Assembly: GCA_020912385.1 (NCBI GenBank)
Contig: CP087207.1
Coordinates: forward strand, 3,472,001-3,536,000
Source: Neofusicoccum parvum
Lineage: Eukaryota; Ascomycota; Dothideomycetes; Botryosphaeriales; Botryosphaeriaceae
Direction of reading: 5' to 3'
DNA: 64,000 bases
A program made the position numbers and the translations under genes. Within the stretch, counting starts at the first letter, position 1, and each line of letters opens with the position of its first letter. Below the pieces are notes generated by a model. It made no database searches, was not told the origin of the DNA, and was given only the letters and a program-made list of their open reading frames with translations. Of this stretch, positions 54,581 through 64,000 are shown one piece after another.

Positions 54581-55629
54581 GTCGGTGATTGGGAGGAGAA
54601 TACTTGAATCATGGGACAGCTTACCGTAATGATTGAGATGTAGTTGTAATGAATAACGAACATGGATGCTGTCCTGCAATATCTTGAAACGATGCGTTGT
54701 GCCGAATGTGAATGTGAATGTTGAATGCAATAGCTAAGGTCCAAAAGAAACCTCGGAGACTGGAATTCCCACAGTTAACATCGACCGCATCCGTGTAACC
54801 TTTTATGAGGCTTTCAAGGCTCGTAGCTTCGCAAGGCATTTTGAGGAGCCTACAGATATACCCCCCCTGGCTTGGGAATCATTTAGACTTTTAGCGTGTC
54901 GTTGAAGTAAGCATATATTAAAGTTGCTTATTCTACTCATAAACATACAACGTACCGCTTCGGAACGAGCTTCTGGATCTGTGGCTGATGTAGCTTGTTA
55001 GAACTCTGTTCGGTGTTTGGATGCGGAGTGGGGGAATTGGAATACTTATGAAGGCAGTTGAATGAGTGAATTCCTGGCGAAGAGGGGAGGGAGTTTAGGG
55101 GTGACCCTTTTTATCATATCCTCAGCTGGATCTAATTCAATAATACAATTCTACAGCGGTAATGGTAGTTGTAGGTTGAGTGGTTCGGTCTGGTTGTGGA
55201 GATTCGAGGAAATCCTTGGCGATGTACGTGCAGAGAAACAAATGCAGCCTTCATGAAGACTAGGTTTTAGTTTAATCTAGCCCACCTGCTTTAATGAACT
55301 ATATACATAGTATTGCGGCATCTACGTTTCAATATACCTTTGCTTCAAGACTTCCAAGTGGTCCAAAGACTTCTGGGGGCGCAACGTTCCCCCGGTAATT
55401 ATCCAAACGAAGGACAAGCTCTATGGATGATCGAGAAAGACAGAAGTGAATGAAAGTCATAATACGAACAAACGAAAAGGACAGTACGGGCGTATCTTGC
55501 AAGAAATAAAACACTTCATCCACCTCTCCGGCAAAAAAGCCAAACACAAACGCTCAAACCGCAACCCCCGTCCGAACCAGCCGCCAGCAGCTTCTCAAGG
55601 AACCCCAACCCCATCATCCACCCCTCTCC
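54581..55629. other. Convergent intergenic spacer
   Basis: About 1 kb of AT-richer DNA between the convergent stop codons of the beta-glucosidase and the Zn2Cys6 gene. No gene, RNA or repeat was recognised. Confidence 0.5.
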
Positions 55630-58622
55630 TCATCCATTGTCTCCTCCCCCACCACCCCCACCCCCATGCCCCCCACCCATCCCCATCATCACCCCCGGCA
55701 TGCTCCCCAAATCCACGTCCAGCCAATCCAAGCTCGGCTGCACGTCAAACAGCTCCCAGAACGGGATGTCGTACCCGGCCGTGGTGGCCTCGGGCGGGAG
55801 GCTGAAATGCATAGCGTACGAATTGCCAGCCGCGGCGGCGGCCGAAGTCACGGCCGAGGCGTGCGACGGCGCGGGAGAGGGTGAGATGCCGTTGCCGTTG
55901 CCGGCGGCGGCGGCCGGGGTGGAGGTGGGCGCGGGCGTGGCGAGGTCGGACAGGTGGAAGGTGCTGGTGTAGGGCCCGCCGTCCCAGGGGGGCGGGGCGG
56001 GCGGCCGGCCGTCTCCGGGCGCGGACGTCGGGTCGGGCTTGTGGCGCGCCGAGCGCGTGGACGCGGCTGTGGCCGCGATGGTGGGCTTGGGCTTGGCTTC
56101 TTTGAGCTTGAAGTACATGTCGAGGGCCTGGCCGTTGCTGTTGCGCTGCCGGCGGTGGGCGGTGCGGAGGGTGGGCGGGTTGGTGGTCGGGTCGGCGGTG
56201 GTGTGCTGGTCGATGCTTTCGTCGAGGAGGGGCTCGGCGAGGCTGAGGAAGACGGTGAAGAGGCGTTGGAGGCGCTCGATGGAGGTGCTGAGGACGGCGA
56301 GCTCGGAGAGCTCTTCGGTCATGGATTTCATGAGGGCGAAGTCGTCGCGGTTGGAGGTGGCGACGACATTGCAGAAGAGGACGAAAAAGGGCGTGAGAGG
56401 GTAGAAGAGGAGGGTCCTGGATGGAGGTGCGTTAGAAGAGGTGCTCGGGATCAGTGTTCAGCGTCGGAGTCCCACCAGTTGACAAAACTCAACCGTGTTC
56501 CCTCGTTGCCAACGGGTTGAGACTTTTGCAAGGATCGCAGCGATGCAATGGCTGATCGAGCGGCCTCGAGGCAGTTCTCCCCCACCGACGTCTTTCCGCC
56601 CATGCTGACACGCTCGGAACGTCGTATTCCCGTCATGACCGAGTAGTAGGAAAACTCGAGAGCGTGCATCTCACTGTCCATGTACAGACCTCGGAACTTT
56701 GTGGGCGTTTGGTTTAACTGCAGCGTGTCAGAATTGATCTAGATATAGCTTTCATGGGACAACGTACTCCGTCCAAATTTTCCTTCGCGTCATGCATTTG
56801 CTCTAGAAGCTTGGCGATGAGCGTTGACTGGTGGGATTGCTCGAAGCTGCCTTCTTCGCTGGTTTTACAATCGAGATCTGCTACGACAACGGACTGCAAA
56901 CGGGAAAGTTCCAGATAGACAGTCAAGAGATTTACGGGTGTGCGACCTGAAGTCCAAACAGACTCAGTGCTTTTGATGAGGTCAGTGTCCAAGAGACATA
57001 TCCGGCGGCCAAGGTTCATGGAAAAGCCTTTGTCGAGGATGTAGCACCACACGAAGCAGTAGTAGAGCTCGTTGTCTTCCCCCTCAAGGTTCCAGAAGTC
57101 GCCTCTCCCAACGTGAAGACCCAGATCCATGCATGTCTTGCAAGCAGCAGATGTGAAGGTCCAGCAGGCAGCCGTGTCGCCGGCGCCTTGGCTAATGAAA
57201 GCCTGTATTCATAGAAGTCAGACAAAGTGAACCTGACGAATATGGAAGTCTTACGTACACTGCAGAGAAGGGCTTGGAGAAGAGTAAGAGAAGGAGATGC
57301 CAGGAGATGAATGCGACTCATGGCGAGCTGAGCACTAGTCCTGTATTTCTCAGTGGCTGTGCGGACCTCCTGCGCCATATCATCGTTGGTCTCCTCTAGA
57401 AGAATGGTGTTGAGAAACTTCGCAGCCATGGAATTGACGCAGATGGAGTAGAGAAGGAGCGTTTCTTGGTCCTCCTGCTGGTGTAGCAACGCAACACCCA
57501 TTCTCTCCAGTGACTTGGGCGAAACATGCTTCATGAAGTACGAAACGTGGAAGCCCATGCTGTTACTGTTGATTTCTGACACGATGTCAGTGATCGTGTT
57601 GCACCATGCATGTGCATCAGGGCAACTTACCCCTCAGCATCCAGTATAGAAACTCTATTGTAGGATAGTGGATGTCTTGGAGAGCTGTGCCACTACAACT
57701 AAAGCCTGTGCGTGCTCCGATGGTCACCTTGGGTCTCTCTGAGAGCTGGCTGATGAACTCCATAGCAGACTTCAATACCGTCCGTCTCGTGCTGCTGAGG
57801 TCTTTGGTAGCATCAAGCTCTTGCTGAATGTAAAACTGTGCCTCAATCGTCGACGGAGACTGCGGCGTACTCATGGGCCGGATGGTCTCCAGAGGACTGA
57901 TGCCAGGATCAATCTGGCGCTTCTTTGGAAAGGGTTCATCCTTGGAGCCCAAGGAGTGACTGCGTTTGCGGAGACCATTGCTCTCAATGACAGTGAGTTT
58001 GCTACCATAGGGCGAGGCGTCTTTGGCCTTCTCTTGAGATGTTGCCGTGTGGCTGTCGAGGGATCCAGCACTGTGTGCTGTCGAGAGCCGACGTGGCATG
58101 TCATAGGTTTGGACCAAGCCCTCCAAGAACGCGACCCGATCCGTCAGGCGCTTGACCTCCTCGTGTCTAACATCACGGCAGCCGAGTCAGTTTAGCCTCT
58201 CGCATGATGGGGCGAGAACTTACGTTGGCTTTGGCGGTGCCTTGTTCCGGGGCAGAGGCTGTTTGGACCGCACCCGGCGGCATGAAACATTGGCGTCCAA
58301 GCAGTTGCCACAAGGATCGTTTCGGTCGCACTTGACCTGGTCGGTGGAGCCCTTGTCAGCGTGATGCCAGTCGTGTGGAGGTGGAAGACGAGGTTGTTTG
58401 TGAGTCCGGGACGGTCCGGCCACGAAGGGGATGGAGGAGAATGTGGGCTCTACCTTTCGCGAGTGGCAAAGATCGCACTGTGCCTCGAGTTAGCAGCCGA
58501 CGGCAATCACGCAGATCTGAAAATCACGTTTTCTCGCATCCGACAGGCTCTTGGAGGGCATGAATACTCACCGCAGGGTTCGTAGCCTCGGAGTGTGGAG
58601 TCGCGGACAACATTGATGCCAT
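55630..58622 (-). CDS. Zn2Cys6 fungal transcription factor
   Basis: Nuclear regulator of unknown targets. Eight exons: 58622-58572, 58477-58454, 58336-58224, 58166-57631, 57575-57259, 57202-56768, 56717-56476 and 56416-55630, encoding 834 aa. The binuclear zinc cluster is CDLCHSRK joined to VKCDRNDPCGNCLDANVSC (C-x2-C-x6-C-x5-C-x2-C-x6-C), split by an intron after CDLCHSRK. A linker and short coiled coil (HEEVKRLTDRVAFLEGLV) follow. The middle homology region (PF04082-like) includes EINSNSMGFHVSYFMKHVS and ELYYCFVWCYILDKGFS. The C-terminus is Ala/Pro-rich and ends in a Gly run. An ATG three codons in (58613) is an alternative start. It is divergent from the arrestin gene. Confidence 0.93.
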
Positions 58623-59262
58623 TGCCTGTTCCTATCGCTTGTGGCGCCGCCCAATTTGTACGCCCGAACACGAGTATTTTTAGATTGCGATAGGGGCGGC
58701 GATGTGGCGGTGTTCATGGAGCAGCAAACAGGTGGGAGCAGCCGTTTCATAAACTTCGCCGTGTCGGTTCGGCAGCGCCAGAAAGCCCGACCCAATCCGG
58801 TCGGCGCCTCCGCGGACATCCGAAAAACACCAGCCCTACGAGGCTAATCGAGCCAAAACACGCCAAGACCAATGTTTCACGGTCTTTTGCGGAGCTCGGT
58901 AGTTAGCGAGTGCCCTATGGCCATGCAGAGGCGGTGTTGTCAGGGCTGTGTCTTGCCTGAAGGAGATAACCGCCGCCAGGTGGACCACTGAGGTCGTTCC
59001 ACCCATCTCGACCGGCCGGCACTGCCGAGAGTCCAGCCGTCGGCTGGGCAGAAGCCTGGGTCTTGGTCTGCAGACAGACCGTATTCCCATTTTGACCGCA
59101 CGAGAATGGATATGCCACACACACCATGGCTTCCACTGAGCAGCCGTATCCAATCGCTGCCCGTCCAAGACGCCGGAAACTTGAGATATATAAACGGAAG
59201 CCTGCCGGTTCCATTGGCGCCACACAAGGCATCAAGTTCTCTTTTCTCTTCCCACAGCAGCC
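58623..59262. promoter_or_regulatory. Divergent promoter region (Zn2Cys6 factor / arrestin)
   Basis: 640 bp between divergent start codons. It includes a TATA-like element near the arrestin gene. I could not assign a Zn2Cys6 CGG-repeat target with confidence. Confidence 0.45.
59187..59194 (+). promoter_or_regulatory. TATA box of the arrestin gene
   Basis: TATATAAA about 70 nt upstream of the arrestin start codon, followed by a C/T-rich leader (ttctcttttctcttcccac). This arrangement is typical of a regulated fungal core promoter. Confidence 0.55.
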
Positions 59263-60857
59263 ATGAATATCCAAATCGTTCTCGACCCGCACAGCCAGGT
59301 GATCACCACCGGAGACACCATCACCGGCAGAGTGTTGCTGGATGTGAGGAAGAGATCCAATATCACAGCCATCGACGTGAAGCTCAGAGGTTACATCCGG
59401 ACGTCACTACTGTCTGAGAATGACATGGACACGGACACATTCAAGCCGTACCACGACAAGCACGAGGTAAGTCCGACTTCCGCGGGATTCTGATATTCGG
59501 TTAGCCACTAACCACCATAAACGGTTTAGTTCCTCCGCCTCTCTCAAACACTACTGCCGCCACCGCAAGCCCGCAAAGGGTTTTGGGGCAGTTCGATGGC
59601 CCTGAGTGCCGGCCAGCACGACTTTCCCTTTGAGTTCAAGGTAAAGTCGTCGTTCCCTGGTGCGGCGATGGTTCGGCTGATTCTTCTTCAACTGTAGCTT
59701 CCGACCACGACAACATGCGGCAAGAAGGTGCAATCCGAGAAAGGTGCCGAGACACGGAAAGGATGCAATCGGGCGCCGACCCACAATGAAAGGGGTCTTC
59801 CGCCGTCCTTCATGCAAGTGTCAGACGAGGTCGAGATTGCGTACTGCATCAAAGCCACGGCAACACGGCCGGATCTGTTCAAAGACAACCTGCAAACTGT
59901 GAGCCATGACTCCCGACCCATGACCGCCCGGCCAAGTCGGACTTACTGACATACCGACCCAGACCTACCATTTCAACTTCCGCCCGATTGAGCAAGCATG
60001 GGATCCCATGCCCCGCCTGACCAGCGTCAAGCACCAGCACCAGTTCGACCTGCAGCGCATCACCCCATCCTCAGAAACGGCATCACCCGACGACGAATAC
60101 TTCCCAGACATGGTCCGGACCGCCGCGCCGGACCGTGAGCTCGCATCAATCCTGGTTGACGCACGCCTTCCCAAACCGGCAATCCTCTTCTGCAACCACG
60201 ACGTGCCGCTCGACATCACCATCCGCAAGGTCAACGCCTTCTCAGGGCAGCTGTACCTGCAGAGCCTGCAAGTCACGCTCATCGGCTACACCCAGATCCA
60301 GACGCAGGCGGCGTCGCGGCGCAAGGTCGACACGTGGGTGGTGATGAGCAACTGCAACCTGGACATCCCGATCGGGTACCCGGAGGACGCGGCGGGCGCG
60401 CACATGGCGCTCCCGCCGATGCTGTGGCGCCACAAGCCGGTCCCGGCGTCCGTCACGCCCAGCTTCGACGTGTGCGGCGTGTCGCGGCACTACGAGCTGG
60501 AGATCACGCTGGGGCTGACGTACGAGTCGTCGCACACGTCGCGGCCGGGCACCGTGTGGCTGCCGCTGCGCCAGCCCGTCGATCTGCACCCGGACTTCCC
60601 GGCCCTGCCCAGCCCGGCCAACATCTCGGTAAGTTCGGGCGACTCCACCCCGCGCTCTCGCAGCTTCGCGTCCTCCTCCCAGAGTTCCAGTTGAGAAGAA
60701 AACGTTTTGCGATGTTCGAGGACCGGTTTCCTAACGCGCCTTCTTCTGTTGCCAGCTCGAGAAACTCGTCGACGAAGGCTATTACCACCACGAGGCACCA
60801 CCGGAATATACAAGGGCACCTCCGAGTTACGAGGTGGCTACAGCGTCTCCACACTGA
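59263..60857 (+). CDS. Arrestin-domain protein with C-terminal PY motifs (ART-like)
   Basis: Alpha-arrestin of the type that recruits a Rsp5-like ubiquitin ligase to membrane cargo. Exons 59263-59466, 59530-59640, 59698-59898, 59963-60628 and 60756-60857 encode 427 aa. The N-terminal arrestin sheet begins MNIQIVLDPHSQVITTGDTI and DVKLRGYIRTS; QHDFPFEFKLP is the conserved middle strand, and the C-terminal arrestin half includes LDITIRKVNAFSGQLYL and RHYELEITLGLTYE. The last exon encodes GYYHHEAPPEYTRAPPSYEV, giving two PPxY motifs at the extreme C-terminus. Cargo is unknown. All introns (57-127 nt) are consensus-like. Confidence 0.92.
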
Positions 60858-61285
60858 GGATGACGGTGGGAGCACGGAGGATAACAAATTGGAGGAGTCG
60901 AGAGCTGGATCTCCCGAATTTGAACCATTCTGGATGTACACGTAGGGAAATTTGGTGGCGGGATTTAAAGGTGGATATCATATTGGTCGCATTCGCTCGT
61001 GGTCCGGTTTCATTTGTCGATACATCTGGAAGGCATGGCCTTGGAGTTCCTGGGAGGGGTTTCTATCGTAGGCACATAATATTTTCGCTTCTTGGGATAG
61101 ACAAGTTGGGATTTTTGTAAAGAATCAAGAAGTTGAAGTTGAATTTGAAGTTGACAGGAGATGGAGATGGGAGACGCGTCAAGTCTAAAGGGAGACGCGC
61201 CATGACACGCCGCTAGACCCGATGAGTCACGCTAGCGCGCTGCTCGGGTAGCTCACATGCGTCACCATCGCGACAATCCTCTACA
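60858..61285. other. Intergenic region
   Basis: About 430 bp between the arrestin gene and the RecA-like gene, both on the plus strand. A short run of gttgaagttgaatttgaagt-type repeats lies at about 61131-61157. No gene was seen. Confidence 0.5.
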
Positions 61286-62886
61286 ATGCAATCGGTCGTC
61301 TACTCTAAAGTGTTCCAACCCCAAATCTTGTTGAATGATGCTCGGTCAGTGACGAAAGGAACCCTGATGCTGGCCCCCATCACCATTCAGCCGCTTCTGG
61401 CCGTCTCGCTTCTCCCGCCGACACCGATCGAGAGCGACAGAAAACTGAGGCGAATCGGATGCGAAATCAAAGACATCAACGATGCGCTCAGAGGTGGCCT
61501 GGACCATGGAAACGGAGGTGTGACGTGCATCAGTGGTGAGAAGGGTGTTGGCAAGACCGGGGTAAGCTTTCTTCTCACTTCTGAAATTAGTCGATCTTTC
61601 TCACTCAAGTCTTGCGTTCTCCTGTCTTCTACACTGGAGTTTATCCTTCAAGATCGCTGCGAGAACGTTACTTTGATGTAGTTGGAAACATTCTAATATA
61701 CTCAATCATTCTAGCTTGCTTTTACTTTCTTGACCTCCCATCTCTTAAGCTCCTCCACAACCCAAGCCGTCCTGGTAGATACGACCGGTACCTTCGATGT
61801 TCTCAGGCTGTACAACACTATCCTTTTCCAACTGCGCCGCCACTCGGCCCAAAACGGGACAGGCACGGAACAGCTAGAATCAGCAGCCGCAGAGGTTCTT
61901 GATCGAGTGAAAATCATGCGTGTTTTCGACTTTGTGGGCATGGTAGAAGCAATGGCGGAGGTGAGGGGCAAGCTGGAGAGCCAGAAGCGTGAGCAGGAAC
62001 TTCGGGAGAAACGGCCAGCGCTTGAACCTGCCACGGTGGATGTCCAATCACAAGAACCGCAGCGCCGAGAAAGCGACCGGAAGCTGCATCGGATCCGCAG
62101 CATCATTCCCGACAGCGAGGATGAAGAAGACGACGACGATGTAATGCTGTACGATGAAGCGCCTGGTGATGAAATGGCCCTTGACCAACCACCGGAACGC
62201 GCGGACACTGCAAATGGGATGGAAACGGGCTTGGAGCATGCAGCGGAAGATGGAAAAGTCGGCATGATCGTAATCGACAATATCGCGCATGTCGTAGGGC
62301 CGATGATGAAGACCAACTACGTACAAGGTGCGCTACAAACATCCCAAACATGTAATCTCGAAAGCTGACGCCCTCAGCTTCTGCCCTGCTGACATCCTTT
62401 CTCCGCTCCTTGTCCCACCTCACGAAATCACATAACCTTAGCACATTGCTCATCAACGCTGCCACAGCCATCTCTACCACGCATCCATCAGCGCCGAGCA
62501 CAGGCAACCCGCCGCAACATAGCCGAAATCACGTGAAACAACCTCTCTCATCTATTTTCGCATCTGCTGGCCATATCTCACCAGCTCTTTCTCCGCTCCT
62601 CCCAGCTCACGCTGATCTCCACATTCTTGTCACAATGCAGGCACTCACTCGTCAGGATGCCATCTCTCTTCAGTCCTTCTCCGGCATTCCTTCAACCCAT
62701 GGGGGGAGCAAATCAGAGCGAGTGAGCGTGGTCGAAGTGTTGAATGACCGGTACGATGACCGCGTTGGAAGATGGGCGGCATTCTCGGTGGACGAAGTAG
62801 GGTTGATTGGTGGAGTAGATCCGCAGCGTGGTATCGAGCGGAAACAGCACCGCCTGCCTGGATTTGCGAGCAAAGTCGTACTTTGA
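61286..62886 (+). CDS. RecA/Rad51-paralog-like DNA repair ATPase
   Basis: Likely nuclear Rad51 paralog assisting homologous recombination. Exons 61286-61561, 61715-62327 and 62378-62886 (introns 153 and 50 nt) encode 465 aa. Landmarks: EIKDINDALRGGLDHGNGG before Walker A GEKGVGKT, LAFTFLTSHLL right after the first splice, QAVLVDTTGTFDVLRL, and Walker B GMIVIDNIAHVVGP. An acidic insert (SEDEEDDDDV) interrupts the core, as in several fungal paralogs. The C-terminus reads RWAAFSVDEVGLIGGVD. An in-frame ATG at 61367 (MLAPITIQPLL) is an equally plausible start. I cannot decide between Rad55, Rad57 and Xrcc2/Rlp1-type orthology. Confidence 0.8.
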
Positions 62887-63203
62887 TTATTTATTACTGT
62901 TGAAAGGTCCAACCGGCATGTTGGTTTCGGTGTCGGCGATGTCCCGAAAGAGCTGCACTGCTAAAATTAGACTTTTCACGGCGGCTAAACTGGCCAACTC
63001 AATCAAATCCCGCTGCACAGCGGTGCAATCAGCTGCTTGAACAAACAATGCTTTCCGTATGCCATGGGTTCGTCGGATATCATATACACAAGGATTCTCG
63101 GATCCCGCATCCGGCGCCTTGGCTGCAGATCTAGCTGGCTTTGAATTTACTCCCGACCATTCTTGCTCAACCACAGTATCACTCCACCATCCCACCGCGC
63201 CGT
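62887..63203. other. Convergent intergenic spacer
   Basis: About 320 bp between convergent stop codons of the RecA-like and complex I genes; presumed 3' UTRs. A minus-strand frame reads through here from the complex I gene in a different phase but is not supported. Confidence 0.5.
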
Positions 63204-63826
63204 TTAGTACAAAGACGGGCCCTTTGCGGGGATGAGTCCAGGCTTCAAGTTCTTCTCCTCGGGGCCGCCCGGCAGCAGACCAAGAGTCTTGACCTCCTCG
63301 GGCTTGGGGCCGTTCGCGCGGGAACCCTCGGCCTCCGCCTTGCGGTAGGCGGCCTGCAGGGCGAAGGTCTTGGCGTGCTGTAGAGTTGGAAGTTTGTGTT
63401 AGCCATCCGACGTCGCCAGCAGCCCGTACCCGCATCCATGCCCGACGGATGGAGTTGTGTTCGCGAGCGTACCTCCTTCTTGTGGTGCAGGCACTCGTAG
63501 TAGTCGTCGAGCGGGGCGAGGCACTGGCTCTTGCTGGCCTTGTCGTCGGCGTTGGCGTTGGTGACGTAGCAGGCGAGCACTTCCTGCCAGAAAGGGAAGC
63601 AGCGGGAGGGACCTGTGGTGGGTAGAATGGCGCATCAGCATCGGTACCAGAGCTATGGACAGCGGGAGATCGAGCGTCGAGGGGATGCGCGGCGTGGAGT
63701 CGGACGGAGGTGTGGGTGCGGAAGGGACGGGGCGCGTCGGGACGGCTGGGGGCAGCGAGGGCGGACGGCAGGGCAATTGGGGAGGCTCGGGGGCGTACCG
63801 CCGTTGAGGCCAAAGCCGGAAGCCAT
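63204..63826 (-). CDS. NADH:ubiquinone oxidoreductase 15 kDa subunit (NDUFS5-like)
   Basis: Accessory subunit of mitochondrial complex I on the intermembrane-space side. Exons 63826-63799, 63612-63473 and 63377-63204 (introns 186 and 95 nt) encode 113 aa. The rebuilt start MASGFGLNGGPSRCFPFWQE is the family start. Twin Cx9C motifs are visible: C-FPFWQEVLA-C and C-LAPLDDYYE-C, followed by LHHKKEHAKTFALQAAYRKA. Such proteins are imported by the Mia40 oxidative relay and lack a presequence, as here. The C-terminus (GLIPAKGPSLY) is in the frame set by splicing, not in the longer unspliced frame. Confidence 0.92.
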
Positions 63827-64000
63827 TGTGTCGAGATTCAGGATGGACGAGCTTCTCGCGATGCGCTGAGGACGCGGCGGGCCGTTGTCGTGAGGTCGGC
63901 GGCCGGGCTTGGCGCCTTACATAAGCGGCATTGCCCGTCCGCCCATTGGGGCGCGCATCTCGAGCATCATCCACGCCGAACCAGCTTTTCCACGCGCTGA
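63827..64000. other. Upstream region of the complex I gene at the window edge
   Basis: 174 bp upstream of the NDUFS5-like start, GC-rich; an open plus-strand frame runs off the end but shows no recognisable protein. Confidence 0.4.

Noticed and set aside
52337..54730. 797-codon frame antisense to the beta-glucosidase
   Set aside because: It lies wholly opposite a strongly conserved GH3 exon. Long antisense frames arise from codon bias of highly expressed genes, and its Val/Ala/Gly/Asp-rich translation is typical of that.
62887..63813. 308-codon minus-strand frame across the complex I gene
   Set aside because: It crosses two clear introns in the wrong phase. The spliced NDUFS5-like model gives the twin Cx9C motifs and a family-length protein.

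Overview
The window is nuclear DNA from a filamentous ascomycete (Pezizomycotina; the class cannot be fixed from sequence alone). Evidence: dense genes on both strands, many 47-70 nt GT-AG introns, and fungal families such as a Zn2Cys6 regulator, DUF3176, a Pal1 protein, a forkhead/FHA factor and a decayed NACHT-ankyrin gene. I rebuilt exon structures by hand; in every multi-exon model the exon lengths sum to an intact reading frame.

Layout. 0-7 kb: a cell-wall-integrity type MAPKK (minus), the DEAD-box helicase Dbp8 (plus) and a low-complexity unknown protein. 7-14.5 kb: four enzymes that plausibly handle reactive carbonyls or esters (DJ-1/PfpI protein, NAD(P)-dependent reductase, HSL-type esterase, formaldehyde dehydrogenase-like MDR enzyme). 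15-27 kb: a Bor1-like anion transporter, a forkhead/FHA factor and Efr3. 27-34 kb: a gene-poor, AT-richer stretch with an archaeal-type dUTPase/dCTP deaminase-fold protein, an aldo-keto reductase, a 5' leader minisatellite and small inverted-repeat elements. 33.6-44 kb: housekeeping genes (SF3B5/Ysf3, a Yar1-like ankyrin protein, RNA polymerase III subunit C11, Mediator Med31, Pal1) and two unknown proteins. 44.8-47.1 kb: a DUF3176 membrane protein. 47.6-49 kb: a broken NACHT-ankyrin (STAND) gene. 51.4-54.6 kb: a GH3 beta-glucosidase with two possible N-termini. 55.6-64 kb: a Zn2Cys6 factor divergent from a PY-motif arrestin, a RecA/Rad51-paralog-like ATPase and the complex I 15 kDa (NDUFS5-like) subunit.

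Most genes are unlinked housekeeping functions. The less expected items are a family of about 70-90 bp inverted-repeat (MITE-like) elements with five recognisable copies, the dual N-terminus of the beta-glucosidase, stopless 3n introns in two genes, an exon made only of the start codon, and the STAND relic. I saw no CRISPR array, rRNA, convincing tRNA or complete transposon.
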